Shown in pieces: positions 12,217-21,852 of a DNA stretch of 64,000 nucleotides (its first letter is position 1; every line of letters starts with the position of its first letter). Where the stretch lies: positions 1 to 64,000 of the forward strand of contig CAWCRU010000029.1 in NCBI GenBank assembly GCA_963798075.1. Direction: 5' to 3'. This DNA is from DATAOG01 sp963798075. GTDB taxonomy: Bacteria; Pseudomonadota; Alphaproteobacteria; Geminicoccales; Geminicoccaceae. A program made the translations under genes and the position numbers. The notes beneath the pieces were generated by a model. It did not search any database. It saw only the letters and a program-made list of their open reading frames with translations, and had not been told where the DNA came from.

Positions 12217-13024
12217 GGTGCTGACCCGGGCGAAGCCGCGGATCGACGATCCGGCGGAGCTCGACCGGCTGGTCAAGCAGATCGTCGCCAAGGTCGAGCC
12301 GGTCGCGATCTATCTGTTCGGCTCGCGGGCCCGTGGCGACGCCCACGAGGACAGCGACTACGATCTGATGATCGTGATTCCCGACGAGCGGATGAATCGG
12401 CAGATTTGGGATGACCTAGAGGAGGTGCGACGCGGCGCCGACCTCAGTGTAGAGCTGATCCCGGCGCGGGCTGGCGGCTTCGCCGACTGGCGGCACGAGG
12501 TCGGGACTCTTTCCTTCGAGGTGAGCAATGATGGCGTCAGGCTGTATCCGAAGGACCGACGACCGATCTGGATCGAATTGTCGAGCCCGCCAGTCGATCA
12601 TGTATCCATGAACCGGCAAGTCGTGGTCAGTTGGCTGAGAAAGGTGGAACGGGACCTCAGAGTGGCCCGCCTCGCCTGTGAAGCGACCGATCCCATGCCT
12701 GACCAGGCTGCCTATCATGTTCAGCAGGCGGCGGAGAAGCTGACCAAAGCGGCCCTGATCGCGAACGAAATCCGTCCCCGCAAGGGCCACGTGATCAAGG
12801 CATCGGCGACGCGGCTGCCGGTGCAGTTCGCCGATCGACCCCGATTCCTCGAACTCGACCGGTTTTCCGACTATGTGTGGGCCCACCGATACCCTGAGGA
12901 GGACCTCAGCCGACCCCCGCCGCCCCTTCCTTCCGTGGCCGAGGCGCGCATCTGGGTCGACGAGGTCGAGACCCTGAAGGCCGACTTCGAGCGTTGGCTC
13001 CTGGAGCGGGACGGGGCGTCGTGA
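12209..13024 (+). CDS. Nucleotidyltransferase-HEPN fusion protein inside the LIV operon
   Basis: A 271-residue protein joining an MNT nucleotidyltransferase (G38-S39-x10-D50-Y-D52, all catalytic residues present) to a PF05168-like HEPN domain (about 130-265) with the core helix YHVQQAAEKLTKAALIANE and an R189-x4-H194 motif. MNT/HEPN pairs are typically toxin-antitoxin modules, normally encoded as two genes. Here the start overlaps the livG stop (ATGACTGA) and the stop overlaps the livH start (GTGA). It is therefore translationally coupled at both ends to transporter genes. No insertion scars are visible. The role could be regulatory, a domesticated toxin, or protection of the operon; sequence alone cannot decide. 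Confidence 0.85.
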   Translation: MTEVLTRAKPRIDDPAELDRLVKQIVAKVEPVAIYLFGSRARGDAHEDSDYDLMIVIPDERMNRQIWDDLEEVRRGADLSVELIPARAGGFADWRHEVGTLSFEVSNDGVRLYPKDRRPIWIELSSPPVDHVSMNRQVVVSWLRKVERDLRVARLACEATDPMPDQAAYHVQQAAEKLTKAALIANEIRPRKGHVIKASATRLPVQFADRPRFLELDRFSDYVWAHRYPEEDLSRPPPPLPSVAEARIWVDEVETLKADFERWLLERDGAS

Positions 13025-13959
13025 GCGTGTTCAGCGCGGTCTTCGTCGATCCGTTCGTGAGCATCGCGAGCGCGCCTCTGTTCTTCGTCGAGGTGCTGAT
13101 CGGCGGTCTCATGGCGGGCGTCATGTACTCGCTGGTGGCGCTCGGTTTCGTTTTGATCTTCAAGGCGTCCGGCGTGTTCAACTTCGCCCAGGGCTCCATG
13201 GTGCTGTTCGCGGGCTTGTGCTTTGCCGGCCTGATCGACGATGTCGGCCTCAACCCCTGGCTGGCCTTCGCACTTACCATCGGCATCATGATCGTGCTCG
13301 CCTTCCTGATCGAGCGGATCGTGCTGCGGCCGCTCGTCAACCAGGCGCCGATCAGCCTGTTCATGGCGACGATCGGCATCACCTTCTTCCTCGACGGCTT
13401 CGGGCAGGCGGTCTGGGGCAGCCAGGTGCGCGTGCTCGATCTCGGCATCCCCCAGCAGCCCTGGATCATAGGCGGCATCTACATCAACCAGTTCGACGTG
13501 TTCGCGGCGGTCACCTGCGGCGCCCTGGTCGCGGGCCTCGCGCTGTTCTTCCAGTACACCGCGATCGGGCGGGCGCTGCGCGCCGTCGCCGACGACCACC
13601 AGGCGGCGATGAGCGTCGGCATCCCGCTCAAGGTGATCTGGACCATCGTCTGGTCGGTCGCCGGCATCGTGGCGCTGGTCGCGGGCGTGATGTGGGGCAC
13701 CAAGCTCGGCGTGCAGCCCTCGATCGCGCTGGTCGCCCTCAAGGCGCTGCCGGTCCTGATCCTGGGCGGCTTCACCTCGGTGCCGGGCGCCATCGTCGGC
13801 GGCCTGATCATCGGCGCCGGCGAGAAGATCGCCGAGGTCTTCTGGGGCGATGCCTTCGGCGGCGCGATCGAGGACTGGTTCGCCTACATGCTGGCGATGA
13901 TGTTCCTCCTGTTCCGGCCGCAGGGCCTGTTCGGCGAGCGGATCATCGAGCGCGTCTGA
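13021..13959 (+). CDS. livH: LIV-type ABC permease LivH
   Basis: Membrane-spanning subunit of the importer, about 312 residues with roughly eight hydrophobic segments. The typical LivH features LMAGVMYSLVALGFVLIFKASGVFNFAQG and AVADDHQAAMSVGI are visible. The GTG at 13021 is chosen because it overlaps the preceding stop as GTGA; the frame is open further upstream but only within the MNT-HEPN gene. It should pair with LivM, 22 bases downstream. Confidence 0.92.
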   Translation: MSVFSAVFVDPFVSIASAPLFFVEVLIGGLMAGVMYSLVALGFVLIFKASGVFNFAQGSMVLFAGLCFAGLIDDVGLNPWLAFALTIGIMIVLAFLIERIVLRPLVNQAPISLFMATIGITFFLDGFGQAVWGSQVRVLDLGIPQQPWIIGGIYINQFDVFAAVTCGALVAGLALFFQYTAIGRALRAVADDHQAAMSVGIPLKVIWTIVWSVAGIVALVAGVMWGTKLGVQPSIALVALKALPVLILGGFTSVPGAIVGGLIIGAGEKIAEVFWGDAFGGAIEDWFAYMLAMMFLLFRPQGLFGERIIERV

Positions 13960-13981
13960 GAAAGGCTGCGAGGGACCTTCC

Positions 13982-15061
13982 ATGCTCTACCGCGAGACCG
14001 GCCAGTTCAGGACCAGCTACGCCGCCGATCGGGCGATCCTGCCGATCCGGCAGGACCGGATCGGGCTCGCGATCATCCTCGCGTTCGCCTTCCTCGTCGT
14101 GCCGCTGGTCGCCGATCGCTACTGGCTCGACACGATCATGCTGCCGTTCCTGGTGTTCTCGATCGCAGCGCTGGGCCTCAACATCCTGACCGGCTATGCC
14201 GGCCAGTTGTCGCTCGGCACCGGCGGCTTCATGGCCTGCGGCGCGTTCGCCGCCTACAAGCTCGCGACCGCTTTTCCCGAACTCAACATCGTGCTCGTGT
14301 TCGCGCTCGCCGGGCTGATCACGGCCGGCGTCGGCCTCCTGTTCGGCCTGCCGAGCCTGCGCATCAAGGGCTTCTATCTCGCGGTCGCGACGCTCGCCGC
14401 CCAGTTCTTCCTGGTCTGGCTGTTCAACAAGGTGCCCTGGTTCACCAACTACAGCCCGTCCGGCGTGATCAGCGCGCCGCCGCGCGCGGTGTTCGGCCAG
14501 GTGTTCGTCACCGGTGCCGAATCCAGCTCGCAGGCCAAGTATCTGTTCACGCTCACGACCGTCGCCCTGCTGGCGCTCGCCGCCAAGAACCTGACCCGGT
14601 GCAAGATCGGCCGCTCCTGGATGGCGATCCGCGACATGGACATCGCCGCCGAGATCATCGGCATAAGGCCGCTCACCGCCAAGCTGTCGGCCTTTGCGAT
14701 CAGCTCGTTCTACATCGGCATCGCGGGTGCCATGTGGGCCTTCATCTACACGAGCGCGGTCGAGGCGCTGGCGTTCCAGATCGACCGCTCCTTCCAGATC
14801 CTGTTCATGATCATCATCGGCGGCCTGGGCTCCATCCTGGGCTCCTTCCTGGGTGCTGCCTTCATCGTGCTGCTGCCGATCTTCCTCAGCAACGCGCCCG
14901 GCCTGATCGGCCTGCGGATGCCGACCGACCTGATCACCAACCTCGAGTTCATGATCTTCGGCGCCCTGATCGTCTTCTTCCTGATCGTCGAGCCGCACGG
15001 CCTCGCCCGGCTCTGGCAGATCGCCAAGGAAAAGCTGCGCCGCTGGCCGTTTCCCTACTAG
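13982..15061 (+). CDS. livM: LIV-type ABC permease LivM
   Basis: Second permease subunit, 359 residues, with about nine to ten hydrophobic segments. Diagnostic stretches are LNILTGYAGQLSLGTGGFMACGA and FLVEPHGLARLW-like residues at the C-terminus (LIVEPHGLARLWQ). The cytoplasmic EAA-like loop is AIRDMDIAAEIIGIRP. It follows livH by 22 bases. Only 26 bases separate it from the CapK-type ligase, although the remaining transporter genes livK and livF lie 4.6 kb further on. Confidence 0.92.
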   Translation: MLYRETGQFRTSYAADRAILPIRQDRIGLAIILAFAFLVVPLVADRYWLDTIMLPFLVFSIAALGLNILTGYAGQLSLGTGGFMACGAFAAYKLATAFPELNIVLVFALAGLITAGVGLLFGLPSLRIKGFYLAVATLAAQFFLVWLFNKVPWFTNYSPSGVISAPPRAVFGQVFVTGAESSSQAKYLFTLTTVALLALAAKNLTRCKIGRSWMAIRDMDIAAEIIGIRPLTAKLSAFAISSFYIGIAGAMWAFIYTSAVEALAFQIDRSFQILFMIIIGGLGSILGSFLGAAFIVLLPIFLSNAPGLIGLRMPTDLITNLEFMIFGALIVFFLIVEPHGLARLWQIAKEKLRRWPFPY

Positions 15062-15087
15062 GACACCGCCGAGCCCCGCCGCGGCCC

Positions 15088-16366
15088 ATGCTCCTGCACG
15101 CCCTCGCGCGCTACCGACGGCTGGCTCGGGAGCAATGGCTCCCGGCGGAGACGGTCCGGCACCTGCAGCTGGCATCGGCGGCAGAGCACGCTCCGGCACG
15201 CGTTCGCGAACTCCCCGTTCTATCGCCGCCGCTTCCTCGACCTCGGCATCACGCCCGAGGACATCCGCTCGGCGGACGACTTCGCGAAGATCCCGGTCAC
15301 GACCCGCGAGGATTTGCGCGAGGCCGAGGATCTGGTTGCCCGGGGCTTCGAGCGGGCGCGCCTCAAGACATCGGTGACCTCGGGCTCGACCGGCCGGCGC
15401 ACGACGTCCTACTTCGACGCCGACGCGTGGCTGATGGGCAGGCAGCTCCTGAAGCTCAGGGCACGCCTTGCCTGCGGCGGCGCCCGGCCCTGGGATCGGG
15501 TCGCGGTGCTGCAGGAGGAGCAGTTGACGGCACAATCGTCGATCGTTGCGAGCCGCGTGCGTTCGTTCTCGATCCACCGTCCGATCGATGAGCTGCTGCC
15601 GGAGCTTTGCGCCTTCGCGCCTACGGTGCTGTATGGCTTTCCCGGCCATCTCCCGCACCTGGGCCGGGCGGCGGCGGGCAGTCTGAGGCCACGCCTCGTG
15701 TTCACCTCGGGGGAGATGCTCGACGAGCTGACGCGCTCGGCGATCGAAGAGGCGTTCGGGGTCGGCGTGCTCGACATCTATGGCTGCAGCGAGGTCAAGG
15801 AGATCGCCTGGGAATGCCCGCGGCGGGAAGGCTACCACGTCAACGCGGACTGGCTGCTGCTGGAGGTGCAGCCGAGTGGCCCGGGAAACGGCGGACGGCA
15901 GGGAAGGCTCCTGGTGACGTGCCTCTACAACCGCGCCATGCCGCTGCTGCGCTACGAGATCGGCGATACCGGCGAGATCGTCGACTGGGCCTGCAGCTGC
16001 GGGCGCGGCCTGCCGCTCGCCCGACCGACGCTGGGCCGCAGCGTCGACTACGTCACGCTCGAGGATGGGACGCTCGTGCCGCCCTACGACCTCACCATGG
16101 CGATCCGGAATGTTGTCGGCATCGGCCAGTTCCAATTCGTCCAGCGCACGATCAGCCGGCTCGAGGTGCTCGTGGTGCCGCGCCCGGAGTTCAGCGACGC
16201 GAGCCGAAGCGAAATCCAGGAGTGCCTCAGGCCCATTCTGCATGGGCTCACCGCCGAGGTCCGCATCCTCGAGAAGATCGCGCCCGAGCCCAGTGGCAAA
16301 TACCGGGTCGTGATGTCCGAGGCCGGAGCGCCCCGCAGCGGCCCCCGCGGCAGGGATCGGTGGTGA
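15088..16366 (+). CDS. CapK/phenylacetate-CoA-ligase-like adenylating enzyme, frameshift near 15171
   Basis: An ANL-superfamily protein of the CapK group, often found in polysaccharide or cell-envelope clusters. The N-terminus MLLHALARYRRLAREQWLPA is in one frame and the rest in another. Removing one G of the GG at 15171-15172 gives LQLHRRQSTLRHAFANSPF and a continuous protein of about 425 residues, normal for the family. Motifs are TSGSTGRRTT (phosphate-binding loop), YGCSEVKEIAWEC and RYEIGDTGEIVDWACSCGRGLP. Its stop directly abuts the stop of the convergent glycosyltransferase. The single-base break is probably a sequence error. Confidence 0.82.
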
Positions 16367-17569
16367 CTATCGGGGGTTCGCCGGCCGCCCGGCGGTGACG
16401 CCGTCCCTGCCGGCAGCCGGCGCCCCGACGCGGTGCCGGGGGCGCTTGCCGGTCAGGGCGTCGTAGAGCTCGAGGACGCCTTCGGCGACATCGCGCCAGG
16501 ACATCGAGCGGGCGAGTGCCAGCGACCTCTCCTGGTGGGCCGCGAGCAGCCGACGATCGGCCAGGTAGCGCCCGACGGCGTGCCGGATCGCGCTCGGATC
16601 GCCGGGCGCGATCACGAGGCCGCTGTCGCCGATCAGATCGCCCGCACCGCCCGGCGTCGCGATCACGGCCAGGCCCGAGGCCATGGCTTCGAGCGCCGCG
16701 TTCGGCATGGCATCGCGGATCGCCGGCAGGACGAAGATCGAAGCCCCGCGGTAGCATTCGGCGAGCGCATCGCGGTCGAGGTGGCCGAGAAACGTCACCC
16801 GCTCCGCGACCCCGAGCCGCCGGCACAGCTCCTGCAGGCGCGCTTTCTCCGGCCCGTCGCCGGCGATGGCGAGCGTGAGCTGCGCGTGCTCGCGGGCGAG
16901 ATCGCCAAAGCCCCGCACGAGGACGTCGACACCCTTTCTCTCGATCAGCCGGCCCACGAACAGGAGACCGGCGCCGCCGCGGGCGCCGGGCCGGAACCGG
17001 CGGGTGTCGACGCCATTCGGGATCACGTCGATCCGCGCGTCGGGCGCGGTCTCGAGCGCGAGCCGCCGCAGGCTGTGGCTGACGGCCGCGACGTGGGCCG
17101 CGCGCCGCCATACGCGGCGGGCGACGTGCCGAAACAGCAGCGGATCGAGCCAGCGCAGCCGCGCATTGTAGCCCGGCACATCGGAGCCGCGCAGCGAGAC
17201 CAGGTAGGGCAGGCGCCTGCTGAGCGCGAGGCCGATCAGGCCGGCCGGCCAGCCGCTCCAGCAATGACAGAGGTCGAAGCGCTTCGCGGCCGCCAGCCGG
17301 CGGCTGCAGGCGAGGGCGCGCGCGGTCCATTCGGCGATTTCGGATGCCCGCCAGAAATGCTCGGCCCGCTTGCGGACCGGCAGGCGATGGATCCTGATCG
17401 AGGGCGCCGGACGCACGACCTCGACGCGGCGTCCCGGTCCGCTGGTGACGAGCTCGATCTCGAGGGAGGAGACGCTCGCGAACTCGTCCAGGAGCTGGGA
17501 GCATGCCAATCCGGTCCCGCCGCCGAACGGCGGGTACTCGTAGTTGATCATCAGGATCCGGAGTGGCAC
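16367..17569 (-). CDS. Family 4 glycosyltransferase
   Basis: A 400-residue GT-B-fold glycosyltransferase that would transfer a sugar from a nucleotide donor to a lipid or polysaccharide acceptor. The N-terminal glycine-rich loop is MINYEYPPFGGGTG; the C-terminal donor domain starts at LLFVGRLIERKGVDVLV and ends with the E-x7-E-type motif PNAALEAMASGLAVI (a GT4 hallmark). The GTG at 17569 is chosen. The frame is open far upstream and merges with the Mur ligase frame, but that linking stretch is low-quality Arg/Ser-rich sequence. It is transcribed away from the Mur ligase promoter, probably in one unit with it, and converges on the CapK-type gene. Confidence 0.85.
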   Translation of the reverse strand: MPLRILMINYEYPPFGGGTGLACSQLLDEFASVSSLEIELVTSGPGRRVEVVRPAPSIRIHRLPVRKRAEHFWRASEIAEWTARALACSRRLAAAKRFDLCHCWSGWPAGLIGLALSRRLPYLVSLRGSDVPGYNARLRWLDPLLFRHVARRVWRRAAHVAAVSHSLRRLALETAPDARIDVIPNGVDTRRFRPGARGGAGLLFVGRLIERKGVDVLVRGFGDLAREHAQLTLAIAGDGPEKARLQELCRRLGVAERVTFLGHLDRDALAECYRGASIFVLPAIRDAMPNAALEAMASGLAVIATPGGAGDLIGDSGLVIAPGDPSAIRHAVGRYLADRRLLAAHQERSLALARSMSWRDVAEGVLELYDALTGKRPRHRVGAPAAGRDGVTAGRPANPR

Positions 17570-17750
17570 CTGACCCTCGGCCGCTCCCCGACGGCCGATC
17601 GCGCCTGGGCGTGCGGGCCGGTTCGGCGCTTCTTGCTCGACGTTGCCTCCGCAGACGACCATATCCGCGGGCTCGGCCGCGGGCAATCGCGATCTGCTGG
17701 CGTTCGCGGGGCAGTCTCCACTAGATCGCCGTCGCGGGCTGCAGCCGGAA

Positions 17751-19122
17751 CTATCTGGCGCGGGCCGTCGGCGCGCAGACGATCGCCGCGGTTTCGGGGT
17801 CGGGCCAGCCGCGCTCGAGCATCGGGCACTCCTCACAGCGGATCTCACCTGCGCTGCAGAACGGAATTGGCAGCCGACGGTGCGGCCCTGGAGCGTGAGG
17901 ACGAGGCGCTCGAGGCGCTGGGTGTCGCGGCCCTTGATCAGCACGACGTCTCCCGCCCTGAGGTCGGCACGGATCACCTCCGCGGCGCGTCGGATGCTCT
18001 TGCCGGTGTCGACGAGCTCTGAGCGCGCCAGGCCGGCATGCGCCGCTCCGGTCGCGTAGCTCTGGAATCTCTCGCCGAGGATGATGGCGCGCGTCGCGAT
18101 CGCGGCGAGGCGCTTGCCCAGGCCGCGATAGAGCGCGCCCTGGCTGCTTGGCGGCTCCGAGATGTCGCCCAGAACCACGATGCGGCGCGCCCGGATCTCG
18201 GCCAGCACGTCCAAGGCGGCCTCGATCGTCTCGAGCGAAGACTTGAACTCGTCGCGCAGCAGCCAGGCGCCGTTCGCCAACTCGACCGGCTGCATGCGGC
18301 CGGCCACCGGTTCGAGCCGTTCGAGGGCCGCCAGGGTGTCCTCGAGAGCGCGGCCCTCGGCGCTCGCCACCGCGATCGCGGCCAGCGCCGCATAGGCCAT
18401 CTTGGGTCCGACGAGACGCAGGCGCACCTCCCGCGTCCCGTCGCGGACGTGCAGCCGGAAGCGCGTCCCGTGGGGCCAATCGAGGCGGACGTCGCTCGCG
18501 CGCACGTCGCTCGCCGCGGCCATGCCGAAGGTCAGCACCCGGGCGTCCGGCGGGACGGCGAGCCCGCGCACCCGCGGGTCGTCGATATTCAATACCACCA
18601 GCCCGCCGGGTCTCAGTCCGGCCAGGATCTTCGCCTTCTCCGCCAGCGCCTCGTCGAGCGACCCCAGGCTGCGGTGGTGCTCGCTGCCGATCGAGGTGAT
18701 GACCACGACGTCGGGACGGACCGTTCTGGCATGGCGCGCCATCTGGCCCTTTCGGTCGATCTGGACCTCGAGCACGCCATGGGCCTGCCCGGGGCGGATG
18801 CGCAACACGGACAGCGGCACCAGGCTCGTCCCGGCGCGTCGGCGTGGGTGGCGGGCACGCCAAGGACCGCGGTCAGGGCTTTCGTGGTGGTCGTCTTGCC
18901 ATAGGAGCCGACGACCGCGACCACCCGCACCGGGCGTGCCAAGGTGCGCCGATGGACGCGCGCGACCAGGTCCAGGACCGGCCAGGCGAGCGAGCGGGCG
19001 TGGAACGCGAGCAACCGCCGCCCGAGTGGCGAGCGGGCGAGCACCAACAGGTCGCGGGGCCGGTAGCGCACCTCACATTCCCCAGGGAAGCACGTCCCTG
19101 CGGCGCATGCTTCCGGCTGCAC
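17751..19122 (-). CDS. Mur ligase family protein, two frameshifts (near 18825 and 17860)
   Basis: An ATP-dependent amide/peptide-bond-forming ligase of the MurF/Mur type without a full N-terminal UDP-MurNAc-binding domain. The pieces lie in three frames: 19122 to about 18825 (P-loop VGSYGKTTTTKAL), about 18825 to 17860 (VLEVQIDRKGQM, VVVITSIGSEHH, DEFKSS, then VVLIKGRDTQRLE), and about 17860 to 17751 (RCEECPMLERGWPDPETAA). Joining them gives about 455 residues. True start may be GTG at 19071. The break next to the P-loop and the second near the C-terminus could be sequence errors or decay. Its neighbours, a GT4 enzyme and a CapK-type ligase, suggest a pathway building a modified polysaccharide or a peptide-decorated glycan; this is inference. 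Confidence 0.72.
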
Positions 19123-19642
19123 GTGTCTGGCTTCGTCGGCGGTCGGGTCGGGTGTTCAAGGGACAAAATCCAGACTACACCTTCTGCATAGCCCACCCGC
19201 GCGGCTTCGGAAACAAGCTGGTCGGACGCCGGCCGTGCGGACGCGTTGCCTCCGGCGGATGCAAAACCTTGCGGCGGGAAGGAGAGCCTTGTGCTGAGGG
19301 GGTGGAGTCCGGAGGCCGTCGAGGACGCGCGGGGCGCCGCGGTCGGGCTGCTGGCCTATCGACGGGCGATGCGCAGGATCGGCGACCGGAGCCTGCGCTC
19401 GTCGTCCAGAGCGTGCAGGTGGTCGTCGAGGCGACGCCGTTCCTCGAGCCACGACCGGGGGTCAAATTCTGGGTGGTGGAAAACTGACTGGCGAGCGCCG
19501 CGCCCTGACCCACCGACGAGCTCCTGGGCGAAGCATCGCGTTGGCTGGCAGGGCCGGGACGTGCTAAGGTCGGTTCAACCGGGCGAGCCCAAGGCGGGGC
19601 TGGCCCAACAAATGCGGAACCACAAACCCGAGGGGGCAGACG
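19123..19642. promoter_or_regulatory. Intergenic region upstream of livK
   Basis: About 520 bases between the divergent Mur ligase and livK. No credible gene is seen. It should contain promoters for both directions. Just before livK there is a purine-rich ribosome-binding site, GAGGGGG, at about 19631-19637. The segment marks the right border of the cassette that separates livM from livK. Confidence 0.4.
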
Positions 19643-20968
19643 ATGGACGTGAGGAAAACCGCGCTCGCCGGCCTGGCGCTCGCGATCGGCTTGACGGGCG
19701 GCCTGGCGACCGGCGCTCTGGCCGCCGACGAGCAGTTCATCCCGCTGCTGATCTACCGCACCGGACCCTACGCGCCGAACGGCATCCCGATCGCCAACGC
19801 CATGAACGACTACTTCAATCTCGTGAACCAACGCGATGGCGGCGTCGGCGGCGTCAAGCTCACCTGGGAGGAGTGCGAGACCGCCTACAACAACGACCGC
19901 GGCGTCGAATGCTACGAGCGCCTGAAGGACCGGGGGCCCACCGGCGCGTCGGTGGTCAACCCCTACTCGACCGGCATCACCTATGCGCTGATCGAGCGCG
20001 CCACCGCCGACAAGATCCCGATCCTGTCGATGGGCTACGGCCGCACCGACGCCGCCGACGGCATGGTGTTCCCCTACATCTTCAACCTGCCGATGACCTA
20101 CTGGAGCCAGGCCTCGGCCTTGATCGAGTACATCGGCGCCCAGGAAGGCGGCCTCGACAAGCTCAAGGGCAAGAAGATCGCGCTCGTCTACCACGACAGC
20201 GCCTACGGCAAGGAGCCGATCCCGACGCTCAAGGCCCTGGCCGACAAGTACGGCTACGAGTTCTCCGAGTTCCCGGTCGCCCATCCCGGCCTCGAGCAGA
20301 AGGCGACCTGGCTGAAGATCGGCCGCCAGCTGCATCCGGACTGGGTGCTGATGTGGGGCTGGGGGGTGATGAACTCGACCGCGATCAAGGAAGCGGCCGC
20401 GATCGGCTATCCGATGGACCACTTCATCGGCGTCTGGTGGTCGGGCGCCGAGCCCGACGTCGAGCCCGCGGGCGATGCCGCCAAGGGCTACAAGAGCGCC
20501 ACCTTCAATGCCTCGGGCACTAACTTCCCGGTGTTCGACGACATCTTCAAATACGTCTACGACAAGGGGCTCGGCAAAGGTGAGCGCGACAAGGTGGGCG
20601 AGGTCCTCTACAATCGCGGCCTCATCAACGCCATGATCGTGGTCGAGGCGATCCGCACCGCCCAGGGCATCCACGGCCAGAAGCCTTTGACCGGCGAGCA
20701 GGTGCGCGACGGCCTCGAGAACCTCGACATCACCGCGGACCGGCTCGCCGAGCTCGGCATGACCGGCCTCACGCCGCCGATCAAGGACAGCTGCGCCGAC
20801 CACGAGGGCGACCACGCGGTCCGCATCCAGCAATGGGACGGCAAGCACTGGTCGTTCGTCAGCGACTGGATCAAGCCGATGCGGGACGTGGTCCGGCCGA
20901 TGATCGAGGCGAGTGCGGAGGCCTATGCCAAGGAGAAGGGGATCACGCCTCGCAGCTGCTCGAGCTAA
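19643..20968 (+). CDS. livK: LIV-type ABC substrate-binding protein LivK
   Basis: Periplasmic type I binding protein of 441 residues with a signal peptide (MDVRKTALAGLALAIGLTGG, cleavage near ALA-ADEQ). The first lobe starts with FIPLLIYRTGPYAPNGIP, the family's substrate-contact region; KKIALVYHDSAYGKEPIP is the hinge-side motif. It delivers substrate to LivH/LivM. The proteins of this subgroup are longer than E. coli LivK and usually accompany PaaK-type ligases, so the substrate may be an aromatic or fatty acid rather than leucine. A good ribosome-binding site fixes the start. Confidence 0.9.
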   Translation: MDVRKTALAGLALAIGLTGGLATGALAADEQFIPLLIYRTGPYAPNGIPIANAMNDYFNLVNQRDGGVGGVKLTWEECETAYNNDRGVECYERLKDRGPTGASVVNPYSTGITYALIERATADKIPILSMGYGRTDAADGMVFPYIFNLPMTYWSQASALIEYIGAQEGGLDKLKGKKIALVYHDSAYGKEPIPTLKALADKYGYEFSEFPVAHPGLEQKATWLKIGRQLHPDWVLMWGWGVMNSTAIKEAAAIGYPMDHFIGVWWSGAEPDVEPAGDAAKGYKSATFNASGTNFPVFDDIFKYVYDKGLGKGERDKVGEVLYNRGLINAMIVVEAIRTAQGIHGQKPLTGEQVRDGLENLDITADRLAELGMTGLTPPIKDSCADHEGDHAVRIQQWDGKHWSFVSDWIKPMRDVVRPMIEASAEAYAKEKGITPRSCSS

Positions 20969-20989
20969 AGCGCGGCGCGTGCTCCGGCG

Positions 20990-21841
20990 GTGAGTGTCAG
21001 CGCGCTCGCCAGGACGGCGTTGCGGCCCGGGCCCGCCGCGGCCCGGGCCCTGCTCGTCGTCAACAACATCGAGGTCGTCTACGACCACGTCATCCTGGTG
21101 CTGCGGGGCGTCTCGCTGACCGTGCCCGAGGGCGGCGTGGTCGCCCTGCTCGGCGCCAACGGCGCCGGCAAGACCACGACCTTGAAGGCGATCTCCAACC
21201 TTTTGCGGGTCGAGCGCGGCGAGGTCACCAAGGGCACGATCGAGCTCGCCGGCCAGAACGTCGCCGCGCTGTCGCCGACCGAGCTGGTGCGCCGCGGCGT
21301 GGTGCAGGTCATGGAGGGCCGTCACTGCTTCGAGCATCTGACGGTCGAGGAGAACCTGCTGACCGGCGCCTACACCCGGACCGACGGCCGGGCCGGGATC
21401 GCAGGCGACCTCGAGCTGGTCTACGGCTACTTCCCGGCGCTCAAGGCGCGCCGCCATGCGCAGGCCGGCTACACCTCGGGCGGCGAGCAGCAGATGACCG
21501 CGATCGGCCGCGCGCTCATGGCCCGGCCCAAGATGATCCTGCTCGACGAGCCGTCGATGGGCCTCGCCCCGCAGCTGGTCGAGGAGATCTTCGAGATCGT
21601 GGCCCGCCTCAACGCCGAGGCCGGGGTCACCTTTTTGCTCGCCGAGCAGAACACCAACGTCGCATTGCGCTACGCCAGCTACGGCTACATCCTGGAGAGC
21701 GGGCGGGTGGTGCTCGATGGCGACGCGGCGGCCCTGCGCAGCAATGAGGACGTCAAGGAATTCTACCTCGGCCTGTCCTCGAGCGGGCGCAAGAGCTTCC
21801 GCGACATCAAGAGCTACAAGCGGCGCAAGCGTTGGCTTTAG
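20990..21841 (+). CDS. livF: LIV-type ABC transporter ATPase LivF
   Basis: Second ATP-binding subunit, 283 residues. Motifs are Walker A GANGAGKTTTLKA, the signature TSGGEQQMTAIGRAL and Walker B KMILLDEPSMGLAP, with a LAEQNTNVAL switch region. GTG start at 20990, 21 bases after livK. The C-terminus has a basic extension (SFRDIKSYKRRKRWL) seen in this transporter subgroup. It probably acts with LivG to power the same importer. Confidence 0.92.
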   Translation: MSVSALARTALRPGPAAARALLVVNNIEVVYDHVILVLRGVSLTVPEGGVVALLGANGAGKTTTLKAISNLLRVERGEVTKGTIELAGQNVAALSPTELVRRGVVQVMEGRHCFEHLTVEENLLTGAYTRTDGRAGIAGDLELVYGYFPALKARRHAQAGYTSGGEQQMTAIGRALMARPKMILLDEPSMGLAPQLVEEIFEIVARLNAEAGVTFLLAEQNTNVALRYASYGYILESGRVVLDGDAAALRSNEDVKEFYLGLSSSGRKSFRDIKSYKRRKRWL

Positions 21842-21852
21842 GGACGTTGACG

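Noticed and set aside
16367..18820. An 817-residue Mur ligase-glycosyltransferase fusion
   Set aside because: The linking stretch is Arg/Ser/Pro-rich out-of-frame sequence. The Mur ligase C-terminus continues in another frame to a stop at 17751, and a normal glycosyltransferase start exists at 17569.
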